A DNA stretch of 64,000 nucleotides, from contig NZ_JAWDIC010000001.1 in assembly GCF_032464895.1 (NCBI RefSeq), forward strand, positions 868,001 through 932,000. The letters run 5' to 3'. The stretch comes from Phycicoccus sp. M110.8 (GTDB lineage Bacteria; Actinomycetota; Actinomycetes; Actinomycetales; Dermatophilaceae). Position 1 is the first letter of the stretch; the number at the start of each line of letters is the position of its first letter. The notes under the pieces are model-generated. The model was not told the origin of the DNA and searched no databases. It saw only the letters and a program-made list of their open reading frames with translations. Both the position numbers and the translations under genes were made by a program. Positions 7,648 to 16,854 of the stretch are shown one piece after another.

Positions 7648-8292
7648 ATGGGGGTTGTCCAGGGGGACGTGGGGCTCGACGACGCCGAGCCACGGGCGGC
7701 GCGACGCCCGTGGTGGCGGCGCTGGAGCCGGCGCCGGGCCTCGGTCGCGGTCGGCGTGGTCGCAGTCGTCGGCGCCACGATGTGCCTCACCGGGATCGGC
7801 ACGGGTGAGGGACCGCTCGGTCCGACCGACTGGGGCGCGAGCGCAAGGGCGAGCCGCGATGTCGGCGACGAGTTCACCGAGGGAGCGGTCGCACTCGTCA
7901 ACGACGGCTGGTTCGACGTGCACATCGAGAGCGTCCGGCCGGTCCCCGTCGAGGACGCCGCACGCGGGCTGGCGGTGACGTCGGTGCGGCTGGCACCACG
8001 GGTCCAGGGTCGTGACGGTATCGGGCTCGTGGACGGCTCGGGCGCAGAGGTCGTCCCCCTGGCGGACCGACGGCCACCCTCCGGCTACACCATCCCGCGC
8101 ACCAGGGACGAGGGGCCGTTCGGCGGCAGCGCCGAGGTACTCGTCTCGTATGAGGTCACCCGCCCCGGCACCTGGGAGTACCGCGGGTACGAGGTCGTCT
8201 ACCGCTCGGGGCTGGTCCGGCACCGGATCGTGCTGCCGTTCGCCGTCGGGGTGTGCACCCCGGCCGGCAAGGACTGCGGCCCCGCCAGCTGA
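7648..8292 (+). CDS. Single-TM membrane protein of unknown function
   Basis: A 214-residue protein: an arginine/tryptophan-rich cytoplasmic N terminus (RRPWWRRWSRRR), one transmembrane helix at about 30-48 (ASVAVGVVAVVGATMCLTGI), then an extracytoplasmic domain of about 160 residues. That domain contains an NDGWFDVHIESVRPVPVEDA segment reminiscent of small Ig-like domains that hold a vicinal membrane partner, and a C-terminal CTPAGKDC pair that could form a disulfide. It starts 18 bp after the CoA-transferase stop, so it may be read through from it. I recognise no family. Confidence 0.6.
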   Translation: MGVVQGDVGLDDAEPRAARRPWWRRWSRRRASVAVGVVAVVGATMCLTGIGTGEGPLGPTDWGASARASRDVGDEFTEGAVALVNDGWFDVHIESVRPVPVEDAARGLAVTSVRLAPRVQGRDGIGLVDGSGAEVVPLADRRPPSGYTIPRTRDEGPFGGSAEVLVSYEVTRPGTWEYRGYEVVYRSGLVRHRIVLPFAVGVCTPAGKDCGPAS

Positions 8293-8383
8293 GGCGGCGG
8301 CCACGTGGGGATGGACCGGGGCGGCACGGACCTGCCACCGTCGAGGGGACGACGTCGGCCGTCGAGCGATCCGGAGGCCCGTG

Positions 8384-8884
8384 ATGGACGTGTCCACCTT
8401 CTACGCGCTGTTCTCCGCGACCTGCTTCACGCTGGTCGGTCTGTGGTGGAACGTCGTCCAGCGGCACGAGGCATGGCTCCGCCTCCCGGCCGTGCGTCGT
8501 GATGCCGGCGGTGTCTACCTGTCGTTCCTGCTGCCCGCCCTCATGGGGCTGTTCGCGCAGGTCGGCGGCACGACCGACCCCGGAATCTGGCGAGCGACCT
8601 TCGTCGTGGTCGCCGCGGTGGGGTGCTGGTCGACCCTGCACCTGCTCTCGCGGGCGCGCCGTGAGGGCGGGCCCGGCTCGCTGGTGCGGCCACGCACGGC
8701 CGCAGCAGCCCTGTACGCGCTGATCGCGGTGCTCGGTGTCGCGCCGGCACTGGCGGAGCCGTTGGACGTGACGCCGCTGCAGGCCGAGGCGATGCTGCTC
8801 GTCCTGCTCGTCACCCTGGCCCACTGGCTGGTGTGGGAGTTCATGACCCACACCGAGCCGGCGGACAACGCAGCCGAGGCCTGA
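8384..8884 (+). CDS. Multi-pass membrane protein of unknown function
   Basis: A 166-residue protein with four or five hydrophobic segments: FYALFSATCFTLVGLWWNVV, YLSFLLPALMGLFAQVGG, ATFVVVAAVGCWSTLHLLS, ALYALIAVLGVAPALA, and EAMLLVLLVTLAHWLVWEFM. The start ATG 8384 is preceded by CCGGAGG at seven bases; GTG 8381 is a possible alternative. No motif of a characterised transporter or enzyme is visible. It follows the previous membrane protein by about 90 bp and may share its transcript. Confidence 0.65.
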   Translation: MDVSTFYALFSATCFTLVGLWWNVVQRHEAWLRLPAVRRDAGGVYLSFLLPALMGLFAQVGGTTDPGIWRATFVVVAAVGCWSTLHLLSRARREGGPGSLVRPRTAAAALYALIAVLGVAPALAEPLDVTPLQAEAMLLVLLVTLAHWLVWEFMTHTEPADNAAEA

Positions 8885-8907
8885 CGCGGGAGCGTGTCAG
8901 GCCTCGG
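8874..8907. terminator. 12-bp perfect inverted repeat between convergent genes
   Basis: CCGAGGCCTGAC (8874-8885) and GTCAGGCCTCGG (8896-8907) form a perfect 12-bp stem around a 10-base loop. The left arm includes the stop codon of the membrane protein gene, and the desaturase stop lies 15 bp beyond. It is a likely bidirectional terminator without a U-tract. Confidence 0.7.
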
Positions 8908-8921
8908 AAGCGCAGACGGGG

Positions 8922-10241
8922 TCAGGCGGTGCGGGCGGAACCGCGGCCGCCGCGCAGCTTGCGGCGTACCCGCTTGCCGACGGCCTCGGCGGCGATGCCG
9001 ACGCGGGTCCGGCCGGGCTGCGGGTTCGGCAGCGCGAGGGTGACGACCTGCTTCCACGCCGAGGCGACCTGCTTGGGCAGCGGACCGGTCGTGTAGGACA
9101 GGCCGTAGCGCTGGCAGATCTCCTGGATGCGCGGGGCGATCTCGGCGTACCGGTTGCTCGGCAGGTCCGGGAACAGGTGGTGCTCGATCTGGTGCGACAG
9201 GTTGCCGGTCATGAGGTGCATGGCCTTGCTGCCGCTGATGTTCGCCGAGCCGACCATCTGGCGCAGGTACCACTCGCCGCGGGTCTCCCCGTCGATCGAG
9301 GACTTCGCGAACGTCTCGACGCCCTCGGGGAAGTGGCCGCACATGATGACCGAGTGGGTCCACACGTTGCGGACGGTGTTGGCGACGAAGTTCGCGCCGA
9401 GCGTGTGGAAGAACGACGGACCCGACAACAGCGGGTGCAGCAGGTAGTCCTTGCGCGCCTGGCGGCCGATCTTGCGCAACACCTTGCCGGCGTCGCGGCG
9501 GAACGTCTCCTTGTCCTTGCCGCGGCCCTTGAGGTACGCGCCGACCTCGAGGTCGTACGCGGCGATGCCGTACTCGAAGAAGAGCATGTTGACGAAGTTG
9601 TAGACCGGCTGGCCGAGGTAGGACGGCGTCCAGCGCTGGTCCTCGTCGACGCGCATGATGCCGTAGCCGAGGTCGTTGTCACGCCCGATCACGTTGGTGA
9701 ACGTGTGGTGCAGCTCGTTGTGCGAGTGCTTCCAGAACTCCGACGGGGACGCGTTGTCCCACTCCCACTCCTGGCTGTGGATCCGCGGGTCGCGCATCCA
9801 GTCCCACTGCCCGTGCATGATGTTGTGCCCGAGCTCCATGTTCTCCAGGATCTTCGCGACCGACAGGCCGGCCGTCCCGACGAACCACGCCGGCGGGAAG
9901 AGCGAGAACAGCAGCACCGCGCGCGAGCCCATCTCCAGGCCGCGCTGCCACTTGAGGACCTTGCGGATGTATGCCGCGTCGGCGGCACCGCGCGAGTCGA
10001 GGACCTCCTGGCGCAGGGCGTCGAGCTCGGCGCCGAGCGCCTCGATCTCCTCCGCGGTGAGGTGGCCGGCCGGGTCCGGCTTGCCGGACGGCTTGGCGGC
10101 GTGACGGCGCTCGGTGGTCACGGTCGACAGCCGGCTGTTGAGCGAGGTCGTCCGCTTGGGCGCGCTGGGCGTGCCGGCGAGCGAGCCGTCGATGCTCAGG
10201 TCGAAGTCGTCGGTGGTGGTGGTGCGGGCGGTGGCGGTCAT
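8922..10241 (-). CDS. Acyl-CoA/acyl-lipid desaturase (DesA3-like membrane di-iron enzyme)
   Basis: This is a 439-residue membrane fatty-acid desaturase. The three histidine boxes are visible: HNIMH (139-143), HSHNELHH (172-179) and QIEHH (351-355), with FPD after the last. Hydrophobic stretches occur near 105-135 and 210-230. It resembles Mycobacterium DesA3, an oxygen-dependent delta-9 stearoyl-CoA desaturase in the membrane, which takes electrons from a ferredoxin-reductase-like partner. That partner is the next upstream gene on the same strand (10369-11475), as in the desA3/Rv3230c pair. The N-terminal 60 residues are low complexity and variable. Position specificity and whether the substrate is CoA- or lipid-bound are inferences. 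Confidence 0.9.
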   Translation of the reverse strand: MTATARTTTTDDFDLSIDGSLAGTPSAPKRTTSLNSRLSTVTTERRHAAKPSGKPDPAGHLTAEEIEALGAELDALRQEVLDSRGAADAAYIRKVLKWQRGLEMGSRAVLLFSLFPPAWFVGTAGLSVAKILENMELGHNIMHGQWDWMRDPRIHSQEWEWDNASPSEFWKHSHNELHHTFTNVIGRDNDLGYGIMRVDEDQRWTPSYLGQPVYNFVNMLFFEYGIAAYDLEVGAYLKGRGKDKETFRRDAGKVLRKIGRQARKDYLLHPLLSGPSFFHTLGANFVANTVRNVWTHSVIMCGHFPEGVETFAKSSIDGETRGEWYLRQMVGSANISGSKAMHLMTGNLSHQIEHHLFPDLPSNRYAEIAPRIQEICQRYGLSYTTGPLPKQVASAWKQVVTLALPNPQPGRTRVGIAAEAVGKRVRRKLRGGRGSARTA

Positions 10242-10368
10242 GAGTGGGGCTGCTCCCGTTCTGTGGGGGTCTCAGGACTGGGTTCGGGTGCGTCGCCGTG
10301 GTGACGCTGGGTCGGTGGCGACGTCGTTGTCGATGGGGGCGCTACGCGGGGGCGTGGCGCCCGAGCGG

Positions 10369-11475
10369 TCAGAGGTCGATCTCGCACTCGCCGGCGGCGG
10401 CGGAGATGCAGGTCTGGATGCGGACGCCGTCGCCCTCGCTGGCGACGGTGAGCTCGCCGTTGCGCAGGTCGCGCACGGCGCCCTGCTTCAGCGGCACGAC
10501 GCAGCCGAAGCAGATGCCCATGCGGCACCCGGACGGCATCAGCACGCCGGCCTCCTCGCCGGCGTCGAGGATCGGGGTGGCGCCGTCGGCCTCCACCACG
10601 GTCCCCTGGCGGCCGAAGGTCACGGTGCCGCCCTCGCCCTCGGCGATCACGACCGGCCGGAAGCGCTCGGTGTGCAGCCGCTCGGAGAGCCCGGCCTCGG
10701 CGTACGCCTCCTCGAAGGCGTCGAGCAGGCCGGTGGGGCCGCACGCCCACGTCTCGCGGAACCGCCAGTCGGGCACGAGCTCGTCGAGGTCGGCCGGGGC
10801 GAGGATGCCGTCTGTGTCGGTGTGCCGCTCGACGAGCGTCAGGCGACCGTCCTGCGCCCACGCCCGCAGCTGCGCGCCGAAGACGACGTCGTCACGGGTC
10901 GGGGCGGAGTGCACGACGACGACGTCGCGCAGTTCGTCGAGGTGGTTGCGCAGCATGCCCATGACCGGCGTGATGCCCGAGCCGGCGGTGACGAACAGCG
11001 CGCGGGCCGGGACCTGCTCGCCGAGCGTGAAGTCGCCGGTCGCCTGGTCGAGGTGGACCAGGGTGCCGGGCTGGAGCGCGCGGACGACGTGGTTGCTGAC
11101 CTTGCCGTCGGGGATCGCCTTGACCGTGATCGAGATGAGCCCGTCAGGGGAGTCGACCGGGCAGGTCAGGGAGTAGGCGCGCCAGTTGCGCACGCCGTCG
11201 ACGTCGACGCCGATCCGGATGTACTGACCGGGGACGTGCCCGCGCCAGGACCGGCCGGGCCGCAGGACGACGGTGGCGGCGTCACGGGTCTCGGGGGTGA
11301 CCGAGACGACCCGGGCGCGCAGGTCGGCCCCCGCGCGCAGCGGTGCGACGAGGTCCAGGTAGTCGGAGGGGAGCAGGGGGTGCACGACGGCTTCGGCGAC
11401 CCGCCACAGGGCAGTGCGCAGGGGTCGCCTCGTGGGCGCCGGCGACGCGGTGCGAAGTGGGAGAACTGCGGTCAT
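10369..11475 (-). CDS. Ferredoxin reductase with C-terminal 2Fe-2S domain, desaturase electron donor
   Basis: This 368-residue protein passes electrons from NAD(P)H through FAD and a 2Fe-2S cluster. The order is a short N-terminal extension, then an FAD-binding barrel with WRAYSLTC (the RxYSL motif) and a GKVSNHV phosphate-binding segment. An NAD(P)-binding domain follows with FVTAGSGITPVMGML and WACGPTGLLDAFE. The C-terminal plant-type ferredoxin domain has cysteines at 317, 322, 325 and 356 (C-x4-C-x2-C-x30-C). It is like the Mycobacterium Rv3230c partner of DesA3. It sits 127 bp upstream of the desaturase on the same strand, probably one operon. ATG 11475 is chosen by homologous length. 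It diverges from the PucR regulator. Confidence 0.9.
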   Translation of the reverse strand: MTAVLPLRTASPAPTRRPLRTALWRVAEAVVHPLLPSDYLDLVAPLRAGADLRARVVSVTPETRDAATVVLRPGRSWRGHVPGQYIRIGVDVDGVRNWRAYSLTCPVDSPDGLISITVKAIPDGKVSNHVVRALQPGTLVHLDQATGDFTLGEQVPARALFVTAGSGITPVMGMLRNHLDELRDVVVVHSAPTRDDVVFGAQLRAWAQDGRLTLVERHTDTDGILAPADLDELVPDWRFRETWACGPTGLLDAFEEAYAEAGLSERLHTERFRPVVIAEGEGGTVTFGRQGTVVEADGATPILDAGEEAGVLMPSGCRMGICFGCVVPLKQGAVRDLRNGELTVASEGDGVRIQTCISAAAGECEIDL

Positions 11476-11561
11476 GGTTCCATGATGGCTGCCCGGGTAG
11501 GCTAGTTTCCTGACCGCGACGCGTGAGTTCAGCGCGCTTTGTTGTTCGCAGGAGACAAAAG

Positions 11562-12890
11562 ATGGCCACATCTGTCCCATCAGAGGCACCACGCCCCACC
11601 AGCCAGGGCTCGGCCGCCCCACCGACGAGGTCGGGCGGCTCCGTCGGGTCCGGCCCGGCTACCGCACCGTCGACCGGTTCCGCCACGGAGCGGGCTGCCG
11701 GGCTCACCCTGCCACCCGACGTCCTGTCCCGGCTCAAGGGGGCGCTGCCAGGTGTGGCCACCCACGCCGTCGAGGCCATCATCGAGGAGGTCCCGAGCTA
11801 CGCCAGCGCCCGCGAGTACCTCGTTGGCAACATCGAGACGGCCGTGCAGGTTGCCCTCGGCACCTTCCTGTCGATCGCCGCCCGGTCCGACGACCCGAGC
11901 ACCCCGCTCGGCCCGGCGCTCGTTGCGTCGTACGACCTCGGCCGGGGCGAGGCGCGCAGCGGCCGGAGCATGGACGCCCTGCTGTCGGCGTACCGCATCG
12001 GCGCGCGGGTCTCCTGGCGCGGGCTGAGCGAGGAGGCGGTGCGCGCCGGGATGAGCGCGGAGGCGCTGGCCCGGTTCGCCGAGCTCGTGTTCGCCTACAT
12101 CGACGAGCTGTCGGCGGCCAGCGTCAGCGGTCACGCCGACCAGCTCGCCTCGGCCGAGCGGCTGCAGCAGCGCATGCAGGAGCGGCTCGCGCTGGACCTG
12201 TTGCGCGGCACCACCGAGGACGTCGTGACCCGTCGCGCGGAACGGGCTGGGTGGGAGCTGCCGCGCACGGTGACGGTGCTGCTCGTCCCCGACTCCGAGA
12301 CCCACCACGTGCGGGGACTCGTCGACGGACGCAGCCTGATGCTGTCGGAGGACGTGCCAGGCGTCGAGGCCTCGGAGGACGTCGTGGCGCTCGTCGTCCC
12401 CGGCCTGACGCCGACGACCCGTCGCCGCCTTGTGCGCCAGCTCGAGGGGCACGACGCCGTGGTCGGGCCGACCGTCCCCTGGCGCCAGGCAGCCGCGTCG
12501 CACAGCCGGGCGCTGCGCGGGCGTGTGGCCCGCGGTGGCGAGCCCACGGCATACGACACCGACGCGCACCTGGCCGAGATCGTGCTCGCCGCCGACCCTC
12601 AGGCGCTGGCCGACCTGCGCGCCCGGGCGCTCGCGCCACTGGATGACCTGACCCCCGCCGCGCGCGAGAAGCTCGAGGAGACACTGCGGTTGTGGCTCCT
12701 CCTGCGGGGGCGGCGCGAACCGGTCGCGGAGGCACTGTTCGTGCACCCGCAGACGGTGCGGTACCGCGTGGGGCAGCTGCGCGAGCTGTTCGGCGACGCG
12801 CTCGACGACCCCCGGGCGGTCGCGGACCTGCTGGTCGCGCTGGGTGTGGCAGACCTGCCAACACCCGCGCCCGCGTTGGGCAGGTCCTGA
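11562..12890 (+). CDS. PucR/CdaR-type transcriptional regulator
   Basis: A 442-residue protein. A Ser/Pro/Thr-rich leader of about 45 residues precedes a helical region (LPPDVLSRLKGALPGVATHA onward, about 46-230) with RsbRD-like character. A GGDEF-like central part follows, then a C-terminal helix-turn-helix of the PucR type: REKLEETLRLWLLLRGRREP, then VAEALFVHPQTVRYRVGQLR ELFG, with the conserved HPNTVRYRL-type signature. The ribosome site AGGAG lies seven bases before ATG 11562. PucR proteins often control purine/allantoin, proline or lipid genes. Here it diverges from the desaturase operon and is followed, 67 bp on, by carbamate kinase and a ring-opening amidohydrolase, so either group may be its target. 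Confidence 0.88.
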   Translation: MATSVPSEAPRPTSQGSAAPPTRSGGSVGSGPATAPSTGSATERAAGLTLPPDVLSRLKGALPGVATHAVEAIIEEVPSYASAREYLVGNIETAVQVALGTFLSIAARSDDPSTPLGPALVASYDLGRGEARSGRSMDALLSAYRIGARVSWRGLSEEAVRAGMSAEALARFAELVFAYIDELSAASVSGHADQLASAERLQQRMQERLALDLLRGTTEDVVTRRAERAGWELPRTVTVLLVPDSETHHVRGLVDGRSLMLSEDVPGVEASEDVVALVVPGLTPTTRRRLVRQLEGHDAVVGPTVPWRQAAASHSRALRGRVARGGEPTAYDTDAHLAEIVLAADPQALADLRARALAPLDDLTPAAREKLEETLRLWLLLRGRREPVAEALFVHPQTVRYRVGQLRELFGDALDDPRAVADLLVALGVADLPTPAPALGRS

Positions 12891-12957
12891 CGACGTCAGG
12901 TCGCCGGAGGGCTGCCTAGGCTCGCCGCACAGGTCGGGCGACGGGCGGGGAGGTGGA

Positions 12958-13962
12958 ATGCGCGTACTCATCGCGCTGGGCGGCAACGCCATGACCGGCC
13001 CCGACGGCAGCGCCACGCCCCAGGCCCAGCGCCATGCCATCGCCGGCGCGATGGAGCACGTCGCCGAGGTCGTGGCGGCCGGGCACGACGTCATCCTCAC
13101 CCACGGCAACGGCCCGCAGGTCGGCAACCTTCTGGTCAAGAACGAGCTCGCCGCGCACGTCGTCCCGCCTGTGCCGCTCGACTGGTGCGGCGCCCAGACG
13201 CAGGGGACCATCGGCTTCACCATCCTCGACACGCTCGAGGCCGCCCTGGCCCGGCACGGGGTGCAGCGCCGGGTGGCCGCGCTGGTCAGCCGCACGCTCG
13301 TCGACGCCGACGACCCGGGCTTCCGGCGGCCGACCAAGCCGATCGGGCGCTACCTGCCGCGCGAGCAGGCACAGGTGCTCGTCGACCACGGCGAGACCTG
13401 GGAGGACCGGGGCGAGAAGGGCTGGCGCCGGGTCGTCGCCTCCCCCGAGCCGGTCGAGGTGCTCGAGACGCCGACGTTGCTGACCCTGCTCGAGGACGGG
13501 TACGTCGTGGTCGCCGCGGGCGGTGGCGGCATCCCCGTGGTGCGCGCCGTCGACGGCTCCGTCCACGGGGTCGAGGCGGTCATCGACAAGGACCTCACCG
13601 CGGCCCTGCTCGCCCGGGCGGTCGCGTGCGACGTGCTCGTCATCGCGACCGACGTCGACCACGCCGTCGTCGGTTACGGGACTGCGGACGAGCGACCGCT
13701 CGGCGTCGTGTCGGTTGCCGAGCTCGAGGGGTATGCCGCGAGCGGTGAGTTCGCGTCAGGGTCGATGGGGCCGAAGGTCGAGGCGGCGCTGCGGTTCGCG
13801 CGGGCCGGTGGCACGTCGGTGATCACCTCCCTCGAGCGGATCACCGAGGCCGTGTCCGACCCGGGGGCGGTCGGCACCACGGTGGGCGGTGCACCCTCGG
13901 CGGGCACACGGCATACCGCGTCCCCTACTGCTGCAACGCAATCCCCACGAGACGGAAGGTGA
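12958..13962 (+). CDS. arcC: Carbamate kinase
   Basis: The enzyme interconverts carbamoyl phosphate plus ADP and carbamate plus ATP. The protein opens with [10 protein letters not shown] (amino-acid-kinase glycine loop). It continues with [66 protein letters not shown] and a final [13 protein letters not shown], all hallmarks of ArcC. The 334 residues include a C-terminal tail of about 25 low-complexity residues beyond the usual end. There are no arginine deiminase (arcA) or ornithine carbamoyltransferase (arcB) genes nearby. The partner is instead a cyanurate hydrolase/barbiturase-like gene six bases downstream, which suggests a role in nitrogen heterocycle use. A -10-like TAGGCT lies at about 12917. 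Confidence 0.92.
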   Translation: MRVLIALGGNAMTGPDGSATPQAQRHAIAGAMEHVAEVVAAGHDVILTHGNGPQVGNLLVKNELAAHVVPPVPLDWCGAQTQGTIGFTILDTLEAALARHGVQRRVAALVSRTLVDADDPGFRRPTKPIGRYLPREQAQVLVDHGETWEDRGEKGWRRVVASPEPVEVLETPTLLTLLEDGYVVVAAGGGGIPVVRAVDGSVHGVEAVIDKDLTAALLARAVACDVLVIATDVDHAVVGYGTADERPLGVVSVAELEGYAASGEFASGSMGPKVEAALRFARAGGTSVITSLERITEAVSDPGAVGTTVGGAPSAGTRHTASPTAATQSPRDGR

Positions 13963-13967
13963 CACCC

Positions 13968-15110
13968 ATGCCCGAGCCCATCGAGGTGCGCAAGGTCCCG
14001 ATCCACAGCGTCTCCGACGCGTCCGAGCTGACGAAGCTCATCGACGACGGCGTCCTCGAGGCCGACCGGGTCATCGCCATCATCGGCAAGACGGAGGGCA
14101 ACGGCGGCGTCAACGACTACACGCGGATCCTCGCCGACCGGGCGTTCCGCGAGGCGCTGGTGGCCAAGGGCGCCGACGCCGAGCGGGTCAAGGAGGTGCC
14201 GATCGTGTGGTCCGGTGGCACCGACGGGGTGATCAGCCCGCACGCGACGATCTTCGCGACCGTGCCGACGGAGCGGGCCGAGCAGACCGACGAGCCGCGG
14301 CTGACGGTCGGGTTCGCGATGAGCGAGGTGCTGCTGCCGGAGGACATCGGTCGGACCGCGATGGTGAGCAAGGTGGCCGACGCGGTCAAGGTCGCGATGG
14401 AGCGGGCGGGGATCACCGACGTGGCCGACGTCCACTACGTCCAGACGAAGACGCCGCTGCTCACGATCGACACGATCCGTGACGCCAAGAGCCGCGGTCA
14501 CGACGTCTTCACCGAGGACACGCTCGCGTCGATGGACGTCTCCAACGGCGGGACGGCGCTCGGCATCGCGGTCGCACTCGGGGAGATCGAGATGCCGCGC
14601 GACGAGGACGTGCTGCGCGACCGGTCGCTCTACTCCTCCGTGGCGTCGTGCTCGTCGGGTGTCGAGCTCGACCGGGCGCAGGTGGTCGTCGTGGGCAACG
14701 CCCGAGGGATCGGTGGGCGCTACCGCATCGGCCACTCCGTCATGCGTGACGCGCTCGACGCCGACGGCGTGTGGTCGGCCATCCGTGACGCGGGGCTCGA
14801 GCTGCCCGAGCGGCCGCACTCCTCGGACCTGCAGGGGCGGCTGGTCAACGTGTTCCTCAAGTGCGAGGTCAGCCAGGACGGGCACGTGCGCGGTCGCCGC
14901 AACGCCATGCTCGACGACTCCGACGTGCACTGGCACCGGCAGATCAAGGCCGCGGTCGGTGGCGTGACGGCTGCCGTGACGGGTGACCCGGCGGTGTTCG
15001 TGTCGGTGTCAGCCGCGCACCAGGGCCCCGACGGTGGCGGCCCGGTCGCCGCGATCGTCGACCTCGGCTCCGGTGAGCCGACCGGCTACCGCTCCCCCGA
15101 CCCCGCCTGA
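13968..15110 (+). CDS. Ring-opening amidohydrolase (cyanuric acid hydrolase/barbiturase family)
   Basis: This rare family hydrolyses cyclic amides such as cyanuric acid (to carboxybiuret) or barbiturate (to ureidomalonate). The 380 residues form three related domains, each supplying a Ser-Lys pair, and all three are visible: K41 (AIIGKTEGN) with S82 (VWSGGTDG), K161 (YVQTKTPLL) with S229/S230 (CSSGVE), and K299 (FLKCEV) with the Ser of [10 protein letters not shown] (347-349). R53 (DYTRIL) and [10 protein letters not shown] also fit. ATG 13968 has GGAAGGTGA about seven bases before it; GTG 13959, overlapping the arcC stop, is the alternative. Which ring it opens cannot be told from sequence. 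No biuret, allophanate or ureidomalonate hydrolase gene lies nearby. Confidence 0.9.
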   Translation: MPEPIEVRKVPIHSVSDASELTKLIDDGVLEADRVIAIIGKTEGNGGVNDYTRILADRAFREALVAKGADAERVKEVPIVWSGGTDGVISPHATIFATVPTERAEQTDEPRLTVGFAMSEVLLPEDIGRTAMVSKVADAVKVAMERAGITDVADVHYVQTKTPLLTIDTIRDAKSRGHDVFTEDTLASMDVSNGGTALGIAVALGEIEMPRDEDVLRDRSLYSSVASCSSGVELDRAQVVVVGNARGIGGRYRIGHSVMRDALDADGVWSAIRDAGLELPERPHSSDLQGRLVNVFLKCEVSQDGHVRGRRNAMLDDSDVHWHRQIKAAVGGVTAAVTGDPAVFVSVSAAHQGPDGGGPVAAIVDLGSGEPTGYRSPDPA

Positions 15111-15127
15111 GACGTCACCCCTACTCT

Positions 15128-15198
15128 CGCAAAACAACGGTTGCTCGGCTTCCCGCGGGTCGTTGTCCCGCGGTTTGCCGAGCAACCGTTGTTTTGCG
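15128..15198. terminator. 22-bp perfect inverted repeat with nested palindrome between convergent genes
   Basis: Left arm 15128-15149 (begins CGCAAAACAACGG) pairs perfectly with 15177-15198. The 27-base loop holds two CCCGCGG blocks that can pair inside it. It lies between the amidohydrolase stop (15110) and the purH stop (15229). The arms carry A- and T-rich runs at the base, so transcription from either side ends in TTTT, as in a bidirectional intrinsic terminator. The size is unusual and could instead mark a mobile palindromic repeat. Confidence 0.75.
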
Positions 15199-15228
15199 CG
15201 AAAGCCTTTGAGCCGGTGGGCGCGGCGA

Positions 15229-16854
15229 CTAGTGGGCGAAGTGGCGGGTGCCGGTGAAGTACATGGTCACGCCGGCTGCCTTCGCGGCCTCGACGACCTC
15301 CTCGTCACGCACCGACCCGCCGGGCGCGACCACCGCGCGCACCCCCGCGTCGAGCAGCACCTGCAGGCCGTCGGCGAACGGGAAGAACGCGTCCGACGCA
15401 GCCACTGCACCCCGCGCACGCTCGGCGCCGTCGTCCCCGCCGTTGGCCCGCGACACCGCGAGGTGGCACGAGTCGACCCGGTTGACCTGCCCCATGCCGA
15501 TGCCGACCGACGCGCCGTCCTTGGCGAGCAGGATCGCGTTGGACTTCACCGCGCGCACCGCCCGCCACGCGAACTGCAGGTCCGCGAGCGTCGCCTCGTC
15601 GGCCGCCTCCCCGCACACCAGCCGCCACCGCGAGGCGTCGTCGCCGCCGGGCACGTCGCCCTCGACGACCGCGTCCACCCGGTCGACCGTCTGGGCGAGG
15701 ATGCCGCCGCTGATCGCACGGAACTCGACCGGGTCGGCATACCGCGTCATGTCGGCGGGCAGGCGCAGGAGGCGACGGTTCTTCTTCTGCCGCAACAGCT
15801 CCAGCGCGTCCTCGTCGAAGTCCGGTCCCACGATGACCTCGCTGAACGTCTCGTTCGCCGCAGCCGCCATGGCCGCCGTCACCGGGCGGTTCGTGGCGAT
15901 GATGCCGCCGTACGCCGAGACTGGGTCGCACGCGTGCGCCGCGGCATACGCGTCCTCGATCGTGGCGCCAACGGCGATGCCGCAGGGGTTGGCGTGCTTG
16001 ATGATCGCGACGGTCGGCTGGTCGCCGTGGTCGTTCGCGGCGCGCACGGCGGCGTCGGCGTCGACGTAGTTGTTGTAGGACATCTCCTTGCCGTGCAGCT
16101 GTGCCGCCTGCGCCAGGCCCGGCCGCCAGTGCGTGTAGAGCGCGGCTCCCTGGTGCGGGTTCTCGCCGTACCGCAGGACCGCCTTCTTCTCCCACGTCGC
16201 GCCGGTGAACGCAGGCCAGTGGTCCTCGCTCGGCGACAGCACCGTGCCGAACCACGAGGCCACCGCCACGTCGTAGGAGGCGGTGTGGGCGAAGGCCTGG
16301 GCCGCGAGCGCCCGCCGCTGCGCCAGCGTGAACCCACCGCCCGCGATCGCCTCGAGCACCGCCGGGTATGCCGCGGGGTCGGTGACGATCGCGACGCTCG
16401 GGTGGTTCTTGGCAGCGGCCCGCACCATCGTCGGGCCGCCGATGTCGATCTGCTCGACGCACTCGTCCGGGGTCGCGCCCGAGGCGACGGTCTCGCGGAA
16501 CGGGTAGAGGTTCACGACGACGAGCTCGAACGGCGCGACGCCGAGGTCGGTGAGCTGCTCGACGTGGTCGGGCTTGCGGGTGTCGGCGAGGATCCCCGCG
16601 TGCACGATCGGGTGCAGCGTCTTGACCCGCCCCTCGAGGCACTCGGGGAAGCCGGTCAGGTCGGCCACCTCGACGACCGGGATCCCGAGCCCGGCGATCA
16701 GCGACGCCGAGCCGCCGGTCGACACGATCTCCACCCCGGCGGCGTGCAGCCCCTGGGCGAGCTCCTCGAGCCCGGTCTTGTCGTAGACGGAGACGAGGGC
16801 GCGGCGGACCTGGCGGACGTCCTCGCTCGGCCCGGGGGTGCTCACGGTGCTCAC
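15229..16854 (-). CDS. purH: Bifunctional AICAR formyltransferase/IMP cyclohydrolase
   Basis: PurH performs the last two steps of purine synthesis: formylation of AICAR with 10-formyl-THF and closure to IMP. The N-terminal IMP cyclohydrolase (MGS-like) part has [42 protein letters not shown] and YPFRETV. The transformylase part has [72 protein letters not shown], then DAFFPFADG near the C terminus. The 541 residues are slightly longer than the usual 520 to 530. GTG 16854 overlaps the purN stop as GTGA, so the two are coupled. Confidence 0.97.
   Translation of the reverse strand: MSTVSTPGPSEDVRQVRRALVSVYDKTGLEELAQGLHAAGVEIVSTGGSASLIAGLGIPVVEVADLTGFPECLEGRVKTLHPIVHAGILADTRKPDHVEQLTDLGVAPFELVVVNLYPFRETVASGATPDECVEQIDIGGPTMVRAAAKNHPSVAIVTDPAAYPAVLEAIAGGGFTLAQRRALAAQAFAHTASYDVAVASWFGTVLSPSEDHWPAFTGATWEKKAVLRYGENPHQGAALYTHWRPGLAQAAQLHGKEMSYNNYVDADAAVRAANDHGDQPTVAIIKHANPCGIAVGATIEDAYAAAHACDPVSAYGGIIATNRPVTAAMAAAANETFSEVIVGPDFDEDALELLRQKKNRRLLRLPADMTRYADPVEFRAISGGILAQTVDRVDAVVEGDVPGGDDASRWRLVCGEAADEATLADLQFAWRAVRAVKSNAILLAKDGASVGIGMGQVNRVDSCHLAVSRANGGDDGAERARGAVAASDAFFPFADGLQVLLDAGVRAVVAPGGSVRDEEVVEAAKAAGVTMYFTGTRHFAH

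Noticed and set aside
12958-13962. Arginine deiminase pathway cluster
   Set aside because: Carbamate kinase is present but arcA, arcB and arcD are not nearby, and the partner is a ring-opening amidohydrolase.
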